Shown: positions 42,094 through 51,374, counted from the stretch's first letter. The stretch: DNA of 64,000 bases from Chersky-840 sp035532735 (GCA_035532735.1 DATKQM010000031.1:62001-126000); one strand, 5' to 3'. The notes: a model not told the origin generated them from the letters alone. Program-made: numbers and translations.

Positions 42094-43265
42094 GTATCCG
42101 GCGCTACGCGCTGGTGGCGGGGGGAGGGACCGGTGGCCACCTCGTTCCCGCCTTGGCGGTAGCCCGGGCGCTCGGTGACGGACAAGGTCCCGACGCCGTC
42201 GAGCTGGTGGGGGCCCGACGCGGTCTCGACGCCGAGCTCCTGGCGGGTGAGGGAATGCCCGTGACGCTGCTTCCGGGCCGGGGCTTCGCCCGACGGCTCG
42301 ACGCACGGTCGTTGCTCGCCAATGTCGGAGCGTTGGCCGGACTGGTCGCCGCGTTGGTGGCCGCCGTGGTGATCGTGATCCGCCGACGCCCGTCGGTGGT
42401 GGTGGCAATGGGCGGCTACGCCTCGGTCCCGACCGCGCTGGCCGCAGCGGTTCTCGGGACACCGGTGGTCCTCGTGAACGTCGACGCCGTGCCCGGGGCG
42501 GCCAGTCGGGTGGTGGGGCGTTTCGCCCGTGCCGCCGCGGTGGCGTTCGAAGGCACGGCCCTGCCCCGTGCCGTGGTCACCGGAGCCCCGGTGCGAGGCG
42601 TCATCGTGGCGAGTGCCCGCCCCGACGCCGCGGCCCGCGCCGCGGCCCGGGACGCGCTCGGGCTGCCGACCGACCGATTCGTCGTCGCCGCGGTGGGGGG
42701 GTCGTTGGGGTCCAAACGGGTGAACGAGGCGGTCATCGGGCTCGCCGAGCTGTGGGCGGAACGCGGCGACGTGGCGATCTACCAGGTGGTGGGGTGGCGC
42801 GACTGGTCGTGGGCCTCCGCGGCGGCGGCGCGCACGGCACCGGGGGCCGACCATGATGGGCTGTACTACGCCCAGGTCCCCTACGAGGAACGGATGGAGC
42901 TCTTCTACCAGGCAGCCGACGTCGTGGTGGCCCGGTCCGGGGCCAACACCGTGGCCGAGCTGGCCGTGGTCGGGGTGCCGTCGATCCTGGTGCCGCTCCC
43001 GGGCGCGCCCGGAGACCATCAACGGGCCAACGCCGAGGTCCTCGAGCGTGCCGGCGCAGCGGTGATCGTGGCCGACTCCGACTGCAACGGGCCCCGGCTG
43101 GCCGACGGTATCGAGGCGGTGGCCTCGGACCCCGGCCGGCTGGGCGCCATGGGCGCGGCGGCGGCCTCACTCGGGCGTCCCGACGCGGTGGCGGCAGTGG
43201 TGGCCCTGGTCCGGTCCCAGGCCCGGACGCCCTCGAGTCGAGGGCGGGCCACCAGTGCCCTGTGA
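42090..43265 (+). CDS. murG: Lipid II synthase MurG
   Basis: A GT-B glycosyltransferase that adds GlcNAc to lipid I on the inner membrane face. The 391 aa protein has GGGTGGH (11-17), GGYASVP, and the C-terminal UDP-GlcNAc region GANTVAELAVVGVPSILVPLPG. The usual HEQN motif is replaced by NVDA (130-133, in LVNVDAVPG). An insert-like hydrophobic stretch is near residues 78-95. Starts with a GTG overlapping the ftsW stop. Confidence 0.94.
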   Translation: MSIRRYALVAGGGTGGHLVPALAVARALGDGQGPDAVELVGARRGLDAELLAGEGMPVTLLPGRGFARRLDARSLLANVGALAGLVAALVAAVVIVIRRRPSVVVAMGGYASVPTALAAAVLGTPVVLVNVDAVPGAASRVVGRFARAAAVAFEGTALPRAVVTGAPVRGVIVASARPDAAARAAARDALGLPTDRFVVAAVGGSLGSKRVNEAVIGLAELWAERGDVAIYQVVGWRDWSWASAAAARTAPGADHDGLYYAQVPYEERMELFYQAADVVVARSGANTVAELAVVGVPSILVPLPGAPGDHQRANAEVLERAGAAVIVADSDCNGPRLADGIEAVASDPGRLGAMGAAAASLGRPDAVAAVVALVRSQARTPSSRGRATSAL

Positions 43266-44667
43266 TCCCGGATCGGGCGCCGGCGAGGCGGGGGTCGGCG
43301 CAGCCCTCGACCTCTCTCGTCCTCGACGCGTCCACGTGGTGGGAGCGGGTGGCGCGGGCATGAGCGCCATCGCGTCGGTGCTCGCCGCCATGGGCCATAT
43401 CGTCACCGGGAGCGATCTGAAGACGTCCCCGGCTCTCGAGCGCCTCGGCGCCAGCGGTGTGAAGGTCTTTGTCGGCCATGACGCCGCCCATGTGGCCGAG
43501 GCGGAGGTGGTGGCGGTCTCCACCGCCATCTTCGAGACGAACCCCGAGGTCGTAGAAGCCCGTCGTCGCGGGCTCACGGTCTCGAGCCGAGCCGAGGCCC
43601 TGGCGGCCATCGCGGCGTGTCGCCGCGCCATCGCGGTGTCGGGTACCCACGGAAAGACCACGACCACCTCGATGTTGGCGCTGATCCTGATCGAGGCAGG
43701 GTTGCGCCCGAGCTTTCTCATCGGGGGAGATGTCAACGAGATCGGCACCAACGCGGTGTGGGACAGCGGCGAGTGGTTGGTCCTGGAGGCCGACGAGAGC
43801 GACGGCACGTTCTTGCACCTCGCCCCGGAGATCGCGGTGGTGACCAACGTCGAGCCCGACCACCTCGACTACTACGGCGACTTCGACCACGTGGTCGCCG
43901 CCTTCGACCGCTTCGTGACCTCGGGGTCCGGGGGGGCTGTCGTGGGTGCCGACGACGAGGTGGCGGCGCGTCTGGGGGCCCGCCGTGGCGCGGATCTGGT
44001 CGGGAGTGGGCCCGAAGCCAACTACCGGATCGAGGATCTCGAGACCGGCGACGGCGTGTCCTTTGCCTTGCGCGTGGACGGGGTCGTCCTCGGACGGGTG
44101 GCGCTGCCGGTCACCGGTGCCAACATCGCCCGTAACGCGGCGGTGGCGGTGGCGGTGGCGCTACGCATCGGCGTGGCCTTCGACGCCGCGCAACGGGCCT
44201 TGGCGCGTTTCGCCGGTGTGGCCCGGCGTTTCGAGTCGCGCGGCGAATCGAATGGGGTGCGGTTCGTCGACGACTACGCGCATCTCCCCACCGAGGTGGC
44301 CGCGGTCATCGCGGCCGCTCGCGCCACGGGGCCCCACCGACTCGTGGTGGTGTTCCAGCCGCATCGCTACACCCGGATCGCCGCGCTCGGTGACCAGTTC
44401 GCCGACGCCTTCTCGGGGGCTGATGTCGTGGTCATCACCGACGTGTTCGCGGCGGGGGAGTCGCCGCTGCCGGGGGTGACCGGGCGCGTGGTGGCCGACG
44501 CCGTGCGTCGTGCCCATCCGTCGCTCGACGTCACCTATGTGCCGGGTCGCGCCGAGTTGCTGGTCTCGGTCGCGAGTGTGCTGGCGGCGGGGGACCTGTG
44601 TCTGACCCTCGGTGCCGGGGACCTCACGTCATTGCCTGACGAGCTCCAGGCGGCCACCTCGTGGTGA
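43255..44667 (+). CDS. murC: UDP-N-acetylmuramate--L-alanine ligase
   Basis: First amino-acid ligase of the peptidoglycan stem. The 470 aa protein has GAGGAGMSAIA (nucleotide-binding fold), GTHGKTTTTSM (P-loop), EADESDGTF, NVEPDHLDYYG and VVFQPHRYTR. GTG 43255 overlaps the murG 3' end by 11 bases and gives a 23-residue N-terminal extension before the Rossmann strand; no better start is evident. Confidence 0.95.
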   Translation: MPCDPGSGAGEAGVGAALDLSRPRRVHVVGAGGAGMSAIASVLAAMGHIVTGSDLKTSPALERLGASGVKVFVGHDAAHVAEAEVVAVSTAIFETNPEVVEARRRGLTVSSRAEALAAIAACRRAIAVSGTHGKTTTTSMLALILIEAGLRPSFLIGGDVNEIGTNAVWDSGEWLVLEADESDGTFLHLAPEIAVVTNVEPDHLDYYGDFDHVVAAFDRFVTSGSGGAVVGADDEVAARLGARRGADLVGSGPEANYRIEDLETGDGVSFALRVDGVVLGRVALPVTGANIARNAAVAVAVALRIGVAFDAAQRALARFAGVARRFESRGESNGVRFVDDYAHLPTEVAAVIAAARATGPHRLVVVFQPHRYTRIAALGDQFADAFSGADVVVITDVFAAGESPLPGVTGRVVADAVRRAHPSLDVTYVPGRAELLVSVASVLAAGDLCLTLGAGDLTSLPDELQAATSW

Positions 44668-45626
44668 ATACCGCCATCGACCGTGCGCGGCTCGATGCCG
44701 TCGCCACCGCACTCGGCCCGCGTGCACAGCGCAACGCGCCGTTGGGGGCGCGCACCACCTACCGGGTGGGCGGAGACGCGGCTGTGCTCGTCGAGGCGAA
44801 CGACGAGGGTGACCTCATGGCCGTGCACGGGGCGCTCGCCACCCTCGACGGGGCGATCCCGGTCCTCGTGCTCGGAGAGGGCTCGAACCTGCTCGTGGCC
44901 GACGGCGGTTTCCCTGGGCTCGTTATCGGCCTGGGTCCGGGTTTCGACTGGGTCGAGCTCGGCTCGTCCTGGGTGCGCGCCGGTGCCGGCGCCAAGCTCC
45001 CCGTGGTGGCCCGCAGGTCGGCCGCGGCCGGCCTGCACGGTCTGGAGTGGGGCGTGGGGCTGCCCGGATCGGTGGGTGGGGCCCTGCGGATGAATGCGGG
45101 TGGACACGGCTCAGACATCGCCACCGTCCTGGCCCGTTGCCGGGTCTTCGACCTCGATGTCGGCGACGGGACCGATACCGGTCCAGAGGCCCTGGCACTC
45201 GGCTACCGGGCATCGTCGCTCGGTCCACGACAGGTGGTGGTATGGGCGGAATTCTCCCTGGAGAGAGGCGATCGGGTCCGGGCCGAGCAGACAGTGGCCG
45301 ACATCGTGCGTTGGCGACGGGAGAACCAGCCCGGGGGGTCCAACGCCGGTTCGGTGTTCGTGAACCCCGCAGGGGATTCGGCGGGCCGGCTGGTGGAGGG
45401 GGCGGGTCTCAAAGGGATGCGCATGGGCTCGGCCCAGGTCTCGCCCAAGCACGCCAACTTCATCCAGGCGGACAAGGGCGGGTCTGCCGACGACGTCTGG
45501 CGACTCATCGAACACGTCCGAGTGGAGGTCCTGCGCCAGACCGGCATCGGGCTCATCCCCGAGGTCCGCATGGTGGGGGATCCCGTCCCTGGACCCTCAA
45601 CCTCTACTCGAGGTGGAGAGTCGTGA
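44664..45626 (+). CDS. murB: UDP-N-acetylenolpyruvoylglucosamine reductase
   Basis: An FAD-dependent reductase making UDP-MurNAc. The 320 aa protein has the FAD-binding segment (LGARTTYRVGG; VLGEGSNLLVAD; GVGLPGSVGGALRMNAGGHG), the catalytic Ser in NAGSVFVNP and a C-terminal Glu in LIPEVRMVG, as in type II MurB. GTG 44664 overlaps the murC stop (GTGA); GTG 44661 is also possible. murB lies inside the dcw cluster, unlike in mycobacteria. Confidence 0.96.
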   Translation: MNTAIDRARLDAVATALGPRAQRNAPLGARTTYRVGGDAAVLVEANDEGDLMAVHGALATLDGAIPVLVLGEGSNLLVADGGFPGLVIGLGPGFDWVELGSSWVRAGAGAKLPVVARRSAAAGLHGLEWGVGLPGSVGGALRMNAGGHGSDIATVLARCRVFDLDVGDGTDTGPEALALGYRASSLGPRQVVVWAEFSLERGDRVRAEQTVADIVRWRRENQPGGSNAGSVFVNPAGDSAGRLVEGAGLKGMRMGSAQVSPKHANFIQADKGGSADDVWRLIEHVRVEVLRQTGIGLIPEVRMVGDPVPGPSTSTRGGES

Positions 45627-46621
45627 CCGACGTGCCGGGCCCCAGCCCCGCGGCCGAGCCGGGGGAGTCAGGGTCACCTGAGACCGGGTCGCTCGACAGT
45701 GGGTCACCTGAGACCGGGTCGCTCGACAGTGCGTCGCTCGACGGGGCAGCGCCAGGGCCGCCGTCGGCCGCCGAGCCGGCTGAGGCTGATTCGGGTTCGC
45801 CTGAGACGCGGTCACCGGCCCCTGACGCCGCCGAGGCGGGATCCGAGCCTGGTGCGGTGCATCCCCGGGTGTGGCAGCGACGTGTGGCGGTCCTGCGGGA
45901 GCAGGGCCACCGTCGCCTGCGTTGGATCGTGGGCGGGGTCGTGGTCCTGGTCGGGCTGTGCATGGCATTGCTCGTGCTCCACACCCCTCTGTTGGCGCTG
46001 CGCCACGCGACGGTGCGCGGCGCACAACACACCGGCTCCGACGCGGTGCTCCGGGCTGCGGGACTGCTCGATCATCCTCCGCTCATCGACGTCGACCCCA
46101 AGAGTGCGGCTGCGCACATCGAGAAACTGCCGTGGGTGGCGCACGCCGTGGTGGCCCGGCACTGGCCCGACAGCGTGACGATCACCGTGACCGAACGGGC
46201 GGCGCTCGGATCTGTGGCCAGGCCCGGCGGCGGGGTGGCTGTCGTGGACGCCTCGGGGCGGGTCCTGGCCTGGGAGCCGGGCCCCTCGCCCGGGCTCGTG
46301 CTCGTCGCACCGGTGACGCCGGGCCGGCCCGGCACCGTTCTCGCCAGTCCGGCGCGCCCTGCCTTGGACGTGGCCTCTGCGCTTCCCCCGACGCTGGCCG
46401 GACGGGTCGTGAAAGTCACCGCCGACACCCGCGGCATGGTGAGCCTGGATCTGGGGGGCGGGGTCAGCGCCGTTCTCGGATCCACGGCGGGGCTCCAGGC
46501 GAAGCTCACCGCTTTGGCCAGCGTCCTGGCCGGCGCACACGTGTCGCCGCCGGCGGTGATCGACGTCACCGTGCCCGACGAACCGACCGTGGGCCGACCG
46601 CCACCAGCGCCGCGACCCTAG
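45623..46621 (+). CDS. ftsQ: Cell-division protein FtsQ
   Basis: A bitopic divisome protein that connects early and late division proteins. The 332 aa protein has an acidic Pro/Ser/Glu-rich cytosolic region (1-85), a membrane helix (about 108-128), a POTRA domain (about 130-200; VRGAQHTGSDAVLRAAGL, PWVAHAVVARHWPDSVTITVTER) and the FtsQ/DivIB domain. The cytosolic region holds an exact 30-bp DNA duplication giving GSPETGSLDS twice. GTG 45623 overlaps the murB stop (GTGA). Confidence 0.93.
   Translation: MTDVPGPSPAAEPGESGSPETGSLDSGSPETGSLDSASLDGAAPGPPSAAEPAEADSGSPETRSPAPDAAEAGSEPGAVHPRVWQRRVAVLREQGHRRLRWIVGGVVVLVGLCMALLVLHTPLLALRHATVRGAQHTGSDAVLRAAGLLDHPPLIDVDPKSAAAHIEKLPWVAHAVVARHWPDSVTITVTERAALGSVARPGGGVAVVDASGRVLAWEPGPSPGLVLVAPVTPGRPGTVLASPARPALDVASALPPTLAGRVVKVTADTRGMVSLDLGGGVSAVLGSTAGLQAKLTALASVLAGAHVSPPAVIDVTVPDEPTVGRPPPAPRP
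45671..45730 (+). repeat. Exact 30-bp tandem duplication in ftsQ
   Basis: Bases 45671-45700 and 45701-45730 are identical; each encodes the ten residues GSPETGSLDS in the disordered cytosolic tail. In frame, so copy-number change would be tolerated. Confidence 0.9.
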
Positions 46622-46673
46622 CCACGACGCCGATGACCAGGGTTTGGGCACCGCGAGTGGCCGTGTGTCTTCT

Positions 46674-46702
46674 TGACCGGTTCGCGGTGCCGCCGTATCG
46701 TG
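46674..46702 (+). promoter_or_regulatory. ftsZ promoter
   Basis: TTGACC (46674-46679), 17-base spacer, TATCGT (46697-46702), giving an ftsZ leader of about 140 nt. An inverted repeat GGTGA/TCACC lies in the leader (46754-46765). Confidence 0.6.
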
Positions 46703-46846
46703 AGGGCACCTCGGCATGCCCCGGAACGCATCCCAAATGAAGCTGTGGTCGAGGGTGAGGTCACCTGGTGGTCGGAGCCGTGCTCCTCGACGCCGGGCGG
46801 GGTTCCACGATGAGGCTCGAGGTTCGGGTCGTGGCCAGGAGGGTTG

Positions 46847-47947
46847 ATGACCGGTCCAGCGCAGAGCAGTTACTTCGCTGTTATCAAGGTGGTGGGCGTT
46901 GGCGGCGGTGGCGTCAACGCCGTGAACCGCATGATCGAGGCCGGCCTCAAGGGTGTCGAGTTCATCGCCATGAACACCGACTCACAAGCCCTGCTCATGA
47001 GCGACGCGGACCTGAAGCTCGACATCGGCCGTCAGCTCACGCGGGGGCTCGGCGCGGGGAGTGATCCCGAGATCGGGCGCCAAGCGGCCGAGGAGCACCG
47101 GGTCGAGATCGAAGAGGCCCTCAAAGGTGCGGACATGGTCTTCATCACCGCCGGCAAGGGAGGCGGGACCGGGACCGGGGCCGCACCCGTCGTGGCCGAG
47201 ATCGCCCGAGCCGGTGGAGCGCTCACCATCGGCGTCGTCACCCGCCCCTTCTCCTTCGAGGGCCGTCGCCGGTCGGTACAGGCCGAGACCGGGATCCAGA
47301 ACCTGAAGGACAAGGTCGACGCCATCATCATCATCCCCAACGACCGGCTTCTCACCGTCTCGACCGAGAAGACCTCGATGATGAGCGCCTTCAAGATGGC
47401 CGACGAGGTCCTGCTCCAAGGGGTCCAGGGCATCACCGACCTCATCACGGTCCCCGGCCAGATCAACACCGACTTCGCCGATGTCCGGATGGTCCTCGCC
47501 AACGCGGGCACGGCCATCATGGGCATCGGCCAGGCTTCGGGTGACGGTCGGGCTGTCAACGCGGCACGTGGTGCGATCACGAGCCCGTTGCTCGAGGCCT
47601 CCATCGAAGGGGCCCGGGGCATCCTGGTGGACATCGCCGGGGGGCCGGACCTGGGCCTGTTCGAGGTGAACGAAGCCATGGAGATCATCCACGGCCACGC
47701 GCACCCCGACGCCAACATCATCTTCGGGAACGTGATCGACGAAGCCATGACCGACGCCGTGCGGGTCACGGTGATCGCGGCTGGCTTCGAGCGGTGGGAA
47801 GAGGGTCGCGGGGGCGAGCCCCGTCCTGAGGACCGCAGCCAGGTGCTCGGTCTCGACAACGTGCACGAAGACATCTTCGCCACTCCCGACGACGATGATC
47901 TCGATCTCGGTGATGACGAGTTCGATGTCCCGTCGTTCCTCCGCTAG
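46847..47947 (+). CDS. ftsZ: Cell-division GTPase FtsZ
   Basis: Tubulin-like GTPase that forms the Z ring. The 366 aa protein has the N-terminal GVGGGGVNAVNRM, tubulin signature GGGTGTG (105-111), the T7 loop NTDFADV and a C-terminal peptide DEFDVPSFLR that would bind SepF. ATG 46847 is preceded by AGGAGG at 46837; the spacing is short but homology begins here. It has its own promoter in the 225-base gap after ftsQ. Confidence 0.98.
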   Translation: MTGPAQSSYFAVIKVVGVGGGGVNAVNRMIEAGLKGVEFIAMNTDSQALLMSDADLKLDIGRQLTRGLGAGSDPEIGRQAAEEHRVEIEEALKGADMVFITAGKGGGTGTGAAPVVAEIARAGGALTIGVVTRPFSFEGRRRSVQAETGIQNLKDKVDAIIIIPNDRLLTVSTEKTSMMSAFKMADEVLLQGVQGITDLITVPGQINTDFADVRMVLANAGTAIMGIGQASGDGRAVNAARGAITSPLLEASIEGARGILVDIAGGPDLGLFEVNEAMEIIHGHAHPDANIIFGNVIDEAMTDAVRVTVIAAGFERWEEGRGGEPRPEDRSQVLGLDNVHEDIFATPDDDDLDLGDDEFDVPSFLR

Positions 47948-48644
47948 CGGGCTGGAAACGCGTCTGGCGGGCACCCCCGTCCACGCCTTGTGGACGAGCG
48001 GGGCCGACGGAGACATGCGGGACGTGGGGGACTTCGGCCTCCCCCCGAGCGTCCCTCGGGACCGCGCTCTGCGGCGAGTGCGTCAGGTCCACGGCGGCGA
48101 CGTCGTGGTCGTCGACACCCCGGTTCCCGACAGAACCGTGCCCTTTGTCTTGGGGCCGGGGGGACTGCTGCCCGAAGCCGACGCCGTGGTGGGGTCGGGA
48201 GACGAGTTCGCCCTCGCGGTCTTGACCGCCGACTGCGCCCCCGTGGCGCTCGGGTCGCCCGAAGGGGTCCACGCCGCGGTGCATGTGGGATGGCGTGGCC
48301 TTGGCGCCGCAGTGCTGGCACGGGCCATCGACACCATGCGCAGCCTGGGCGCCACCACCGTGGTGGCGGGCCTCGGCCCGTGCATCGGCCCGTGCTGTTA
48401 CGAGTTCTCCGAAGTCGACCTCGACGCCCTGTCGGAGTCGTCGGGCTCCGACGTGCGCGCTCGGACGACATGGGGGGAGCTCTCCCTCGATCTTCCCACC
48501 GCGGTGCGTGGTCAACTCGCACGCTCCGAAGTTCCCGTGGTGGCGGCGTCCGATGTCTGTACCGTGTGCACACCGGGGTATTTCTCGCATCGCGCCCGCG
48601 GCGACGAGGCTCGTCAGGCGTTGCTCGTCTGGCGCGGTCACTGA
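47925..48644 (+). CDS. pgeF: Purine nucleoside phosphorylase / laccase-domain protein (PgeF/YfiH family)
   Basis: A cytosolic protein of about 239 aa from the family once called multicopper polyphenol oxidase; characterised members hydrolyse or phosphorolyse adenosine/inosine, and E. coli PgeF edits a mis-made peptidoglycan precursor. The metal/catalytic motif is visible as TADCAPV and HVGWRGL, then LGPCIGPCCYE. The start overlaps the ftsZ end (ATG 47925; 47913 or 47895 possible). The ftsZ-pgeF-yggS order is common in Actinobacteria. Confidence 0.92.
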   Translation: MSRRSSASGLETRLAGTPVHALWTSGADGDMRDVGDFGLPPSVPRDRALRRVRQVHGGDVVVVDTPVPDRTVPFVLGPGGLLPEADAVVGSGDEFALAVLTADCAPVALGSPEGVHAAVHVGWRGLGAAVLARAIDTMRSLGATTVVAGLGPCIGPCCYEFSEVDLDALSESSGSDVRARTTWGELSLDLPTAVRGQLARSEVPVVAASDVCTVCTPGYFSHRARGDEARQALLVWRGH

Positions 48645-48655
48645 GGCGTCGCGCT

Positions 48656-49408
48656 ATGGCCGGTTCGCCGGGCCGGGTCCAAGCGCAAGCGCCGCCGACC
48701 GATGTCGTGGTGGCGCGAGTGGCCGCGCTGCGACGGCGCATCGAGGAAGCCGGGAGGGACCCGGCGGGGGTGCGAATCGTGGCGGTGACGAAGGGTTTCA
48801 CGACGAGTGCGGTCGACGCGGCCCGCCGTGCCGGGTTGTACGACATCGGGGAGAACTACGCGGATGAGCTGTTGGCCAAGGTGGCCGACGCCACATCGAA
48901 CGGCGACAACGGCCCCCCGGTGCACGCCGGTCACGACGGAGGTGCCGGTGACGACGCGCCGGTGACGCGCTGGCACTACCTCGGTGCGGTGCAGCGACGA
49001 CGCGTCCGAGCGCTGGCTCCGGTGGTGTCGTACTGGCAGACAGTGAGTCGGGCGGTGGAGGGCGAGACGATCGCGACACACGCGCCGGGGGCGACGGTGT
49101 TCGTGGAGATCGACGCCACCGATGTTCCGGGTCGCAACGGCTGTCGTCCGTCGGAGGTCCCAGGCCTCGTGACGTCGTTGCGAGGAGCGGGCCTCGACGT
49201 GCGCGGGCTCATGACGGTGGGGCCTCCCGGGACACCCGAGGAGTCTCGGGGGGTGTTCCGCCTCACCGCAGCGCTGGCACAGGACCTCGGGCTTCCCGAG
49301 GTGTCGATGGGGATGACCGACGACCTCGAGGTGGCGTTGTCGGAGGGGAGCACGATGGTGCGCGTGGGGCGCGCGTTGTTCGGGGAACGCCCGCTCCAGC
49401 CGGCCTGA
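48656..49408 (+). CDS. PLP homeostasis protein (YggS/PROSC family)
   Basis: A 250 aa single-domain TIM-barrel that binds pyridoxal phosphate and maintains PLP and amino-acid pools. PLP lysine Lys46 lies in IVAVTKGF; the motifs GENYADEL, WHYLGAVQRRR, GLMTVGPPG and SMGMTDDLEVAL follow. An insertion of about 25 residues rich in Gly/Asp/His (about 79-103) precedes the WHYLG motif. It lies between pgeF and sepF as usual. Confidence 0.93.
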   Translation: MAGSPGRVQAQAPPTDVVVARVAALRRRIEEAGRDPAGVRIVAVTKGFTTSAVDAARRAGLYDIGENYADELLAKVADATSNGDNGPPVHAGHDGGAGDDAPVTRWHYLGAVQRRRVRALAPVVSYWQTVSRAVEGETIATHAPGATVFVEIDATDVPGRNGCRPSEVPGLVTSLRGAGLDVRGLMTVGPPGTPEESRGVFRLTAALAQDLGLPEVSMGMTDDLEVALSEGSTMVRVGRALFGERPLQPA

Positions 49409-49485
49409 GCAAGTGGTCTACGCTGGCCTCCTCCATCCCCATGGGCCTGGTCGGAGGCACTACGCTGTCGGACGGGAGGCTGGCG

Positions 49486-50031
49486 ATGGCGTCTGGATTC
49501 TTCAAGAGGGCCATGGTGTATCTGGGCCTGGTCGATGACGAGTACGACGAGTACGACGAGTACGAGTCGCGCGCGCCCGTCGGTCAACGCCTCAGCCAGC
49601 GGGTCTCGCTCGCAGCCGATGAGGACGACGAGCCGACGTCGGCCGTGGCCACCAGTACCATCCGGCCCTTTGCTCGCGAGGACTTCCCGACGGTGACGCC
49701 TACCATCACTCCTCGCAGCGCGGGCAGTGTCGTCCGACCCGTGGTCGCCGAGCCCGGCGCCCGCGTGCACGTGGTGGCCCCGATGCAGTTCGGCGACGCG
49801 CGTCAGATCGCCGACCGCCTCATGGCCAATCAACCGGTGATCGTGAACCTGCAGGTCGCCGATCGAGAGCTCATGCGTCGGATGATCGACTTCTGCAGTG
49901 GCGTCGCCTACGCGCTGAGCGGGAAAATGGAGCGCGTGGCGGACAAGGTGTTCCTGGTCACGCCGTCGAACGTGAAAGTGTCGGCCGAAGAGCGCCAGCG
50001 CCTCCAGGAGAACGGGTTGCTGCGGCCCTGA
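49486..50031 (+). CDS. sepF: SepF, FtsZ membrane anchor
   Basis: A 181 aa membrane-associated divisome protein. The N-terminal amphipathic segment (MASGFFKRAMVYLGLVDDE) is followed by an acidic linker with DEYDEY repeats and a C-terminal SepF domain (about 90-181) with QIADRLMANQPVIVNL and DFCSGVAYALSG. ATG 49486 is set by GGGAGG at 49474-49479. TACGCT hexamers at 49419 and 49461 are candidate -10 elements. Confidence 0.95.
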   Translation: MASGFFKRAMVYLGLVDDEYDEYDEYESRAPVGQRLSQRVSLAADEDDEPTSAVATSTIRPFAREDFPTVTPTITPRSAGSVVRPVVAEPGARVHVVAPMQFGDARQIADRLMANQPVIVNLQVADRELMRRMIDFCSGVAYALSGKMERVADKVFLVTPSNVKVSAEERQRLQENGLLRP

Positions 50032-50077
50032 GCGCCGTCGACTCACACCTGCCACCCGACAGCCAGACCTGACGGCG

Positions 50078-50083
50078 TAACCT
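50078..50083 (+). promoter_or_regulatory. -10 element of a leaderless yggT transcript
   Basis: TAACCT ends 7 nt before GTG 50091. Confidence 0.5.
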
Positions 50084-50090
50084 CTTCGTC

Positions 50091-50363
50091 GTGCTCCGCA
50101 CCATCGTCATCTACGCGCTGTGGATCTATCTCTATGGCATCTTGTTCCCCCGCGCCTTGCTCAGTTGGTTCCCGGCTCCACCGGGCTCCACGCTGGCGAG
50201 CGTCAACTCCGTCCTGTACCGACTGACCGAGCCTGTGCTCGCCCCCGTGCGCCGGCTCCTGCCCACAATGCAGGCGGGGGGCTTCGGCATCGACCTGTCG
50301 TTCATCATCGTGTTCATCGGCCTCCAGGTGATCGTGATCCCGCTCGCCTACAGGCTCCTGTAG
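50091..50363 (+). CDS. YggT family membrane protein
   Basis: A 90 aa protein with two hydrophobic segments (about 3-27 and 65-90) around a short loop containing SVLYRLTEPVLAPVRRLLP, the YggT signature. Function unknown; the gene is constantly found between sepF and divIVA in Gram-positive bacteria and is linked to division or osmotic protection. Leaderless GTG start. Confidence 0.92.
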   Translation: MLRTIVIYALWIYLYGILFPRALLSWFPAPPGSTLASVNSVLYRLTEPVLAPVRRLLPTMQAGGFGIDLSFIIVFIGLQVIVIPLAYRLL

Positions 50364-50461
50364 CGGCGCAAGAACGGCTCGCCGGGGCCTTTCCGGGCAT
50401 CGCCAGTTCTGGGGTCTGTGGGGCCCGGGCACCGGAGCCAGCATGGCCTGCGGCCCGTGGC

Positions 50462-50467
50462 TAGGAT
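50462..50467 (+). promoter_or_regulatory. -10 element of a leaderless divIVA transcript
   Basis: TAGGAT ends 7 nt before ATG 50475. Confidence 0.5.
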
Positions 50468-50474
50468 TCGCTCC

Positions 50475-51374
50475 ATGGACAGTGGAAAGCCGAGCGGCCA
50501 GGGCTCGAGCCTCGACAGCCTGCGTACCGTCGAATTTCGCCAGACTCTTCGCGGCTATCACATCGACGACGTAGACGAGTACCTCGAGCGCGTAGCGGTA
50601 GACGCCGAAGCGCTTCAAGAACAAGTGCGCCAGGCGGGAGAGCGACTCAGGCAGGCGGCTGAGCGCATCGCCCAACTCGAGGGCATGTTGCAAGAGAGCC
50701 AACTGCAGCCTCAGGGAGCGGCGCCGGTCAGCGACGACACCTTGCAGCGGACCCTGTTGCTCGCGCAGAAGTTCGTCGACCAGACCCAAGCCGAAGCAGA
50801 GGCTCAGGCCCGCGTGCTCGTATCGGACGCGGAAGACCGCGCCCGCAGGGTACTCAACGACGCCGAGCAGCGGGCCAAGTCGGTCACCGAGGACACCGAG
50901 CGACACCTACGCGAAGAGATCACGCGGCTCGAGTCCATTCGCGCCCAGCTCGCCGGGGATGTCGAGACCATCGGGCGGCACATGGAGAACGAGCGCAACC
51001 GGTTGCGAGGCGCCTTGAGCGACATGCTCACCTGGGTCGACGAGCACGTCCAGCCAACGGGCTCGATCCTGGCGCAGCGTGCCGCGCCGCGTCCCACGGC
51101 ACGGCCCAACGACGACGTGCCCACCATGAGCACGCCGCCGCGGCCGGGCGAGGAGATCCCGACCGTCGCCGCTCCGGACTCTGTCGGCGGCATTCCCGGA
51201 CACGAGCCCTCGGCCATGACCCTCGAAGGCGGTGGGAGAGCGGCTGTGTCGGTGCAGGGCAACGCGGCGACCGGCGGTGCCCTCTCGATCGATTCGGACA
51301 AGGGCGACAGCGATCACCAGGGTGTCATGGCCATCGAGGACGCCAACCAGCCACAGGCCATCGCACCTCGCTGA
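50475..51374 (+). CDS. divIVA: DivIVA/Wag31-like polar and septal scaffold
   Basis: A 299 aa coiled-coil protein that marks curved membrane. The N-terminal DivIVA domain (about 17-60; VEFRQTLRGYHIDDVDEYLERV) precedes long coiled coils (about 38-72 and 90-185) rich in Ala/Glu/Gln/Arg. A disordered Pro/Thr/Gly-rich tail ends the protein. In Actinobacteria DivIVA directs polar growth and division. It closes the dcw cluster; the next gene, ileS, is on the opposite strand. Confidence 0.93.
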   Translation: MDSGKPSGQGSSLDSLRTVEFRQTLRGYHIDDVDEYLERVAVDAEALQEQVRQAGERLRQAAERIAQLEGMLQESQLQPQGAAPVSDDTLQRTLLLAQKFVDQTQAEAEAQARVLVSDAEDRARRVLNDAEQRAKSVTEDTERHLREEITRLESIRAQLAGDVETIGRHMENERNRLRGALSDMLTWVDEHVQPTGSILAQRAAPRPTARPNDDVPTMSTPPRPGEEIPTVAAPDSVGGIPGHEPSAMTLEGGGRAAVSVQGNAATGGALSIDSDKGDSDHQGVMAIEDANQPQAIAPR

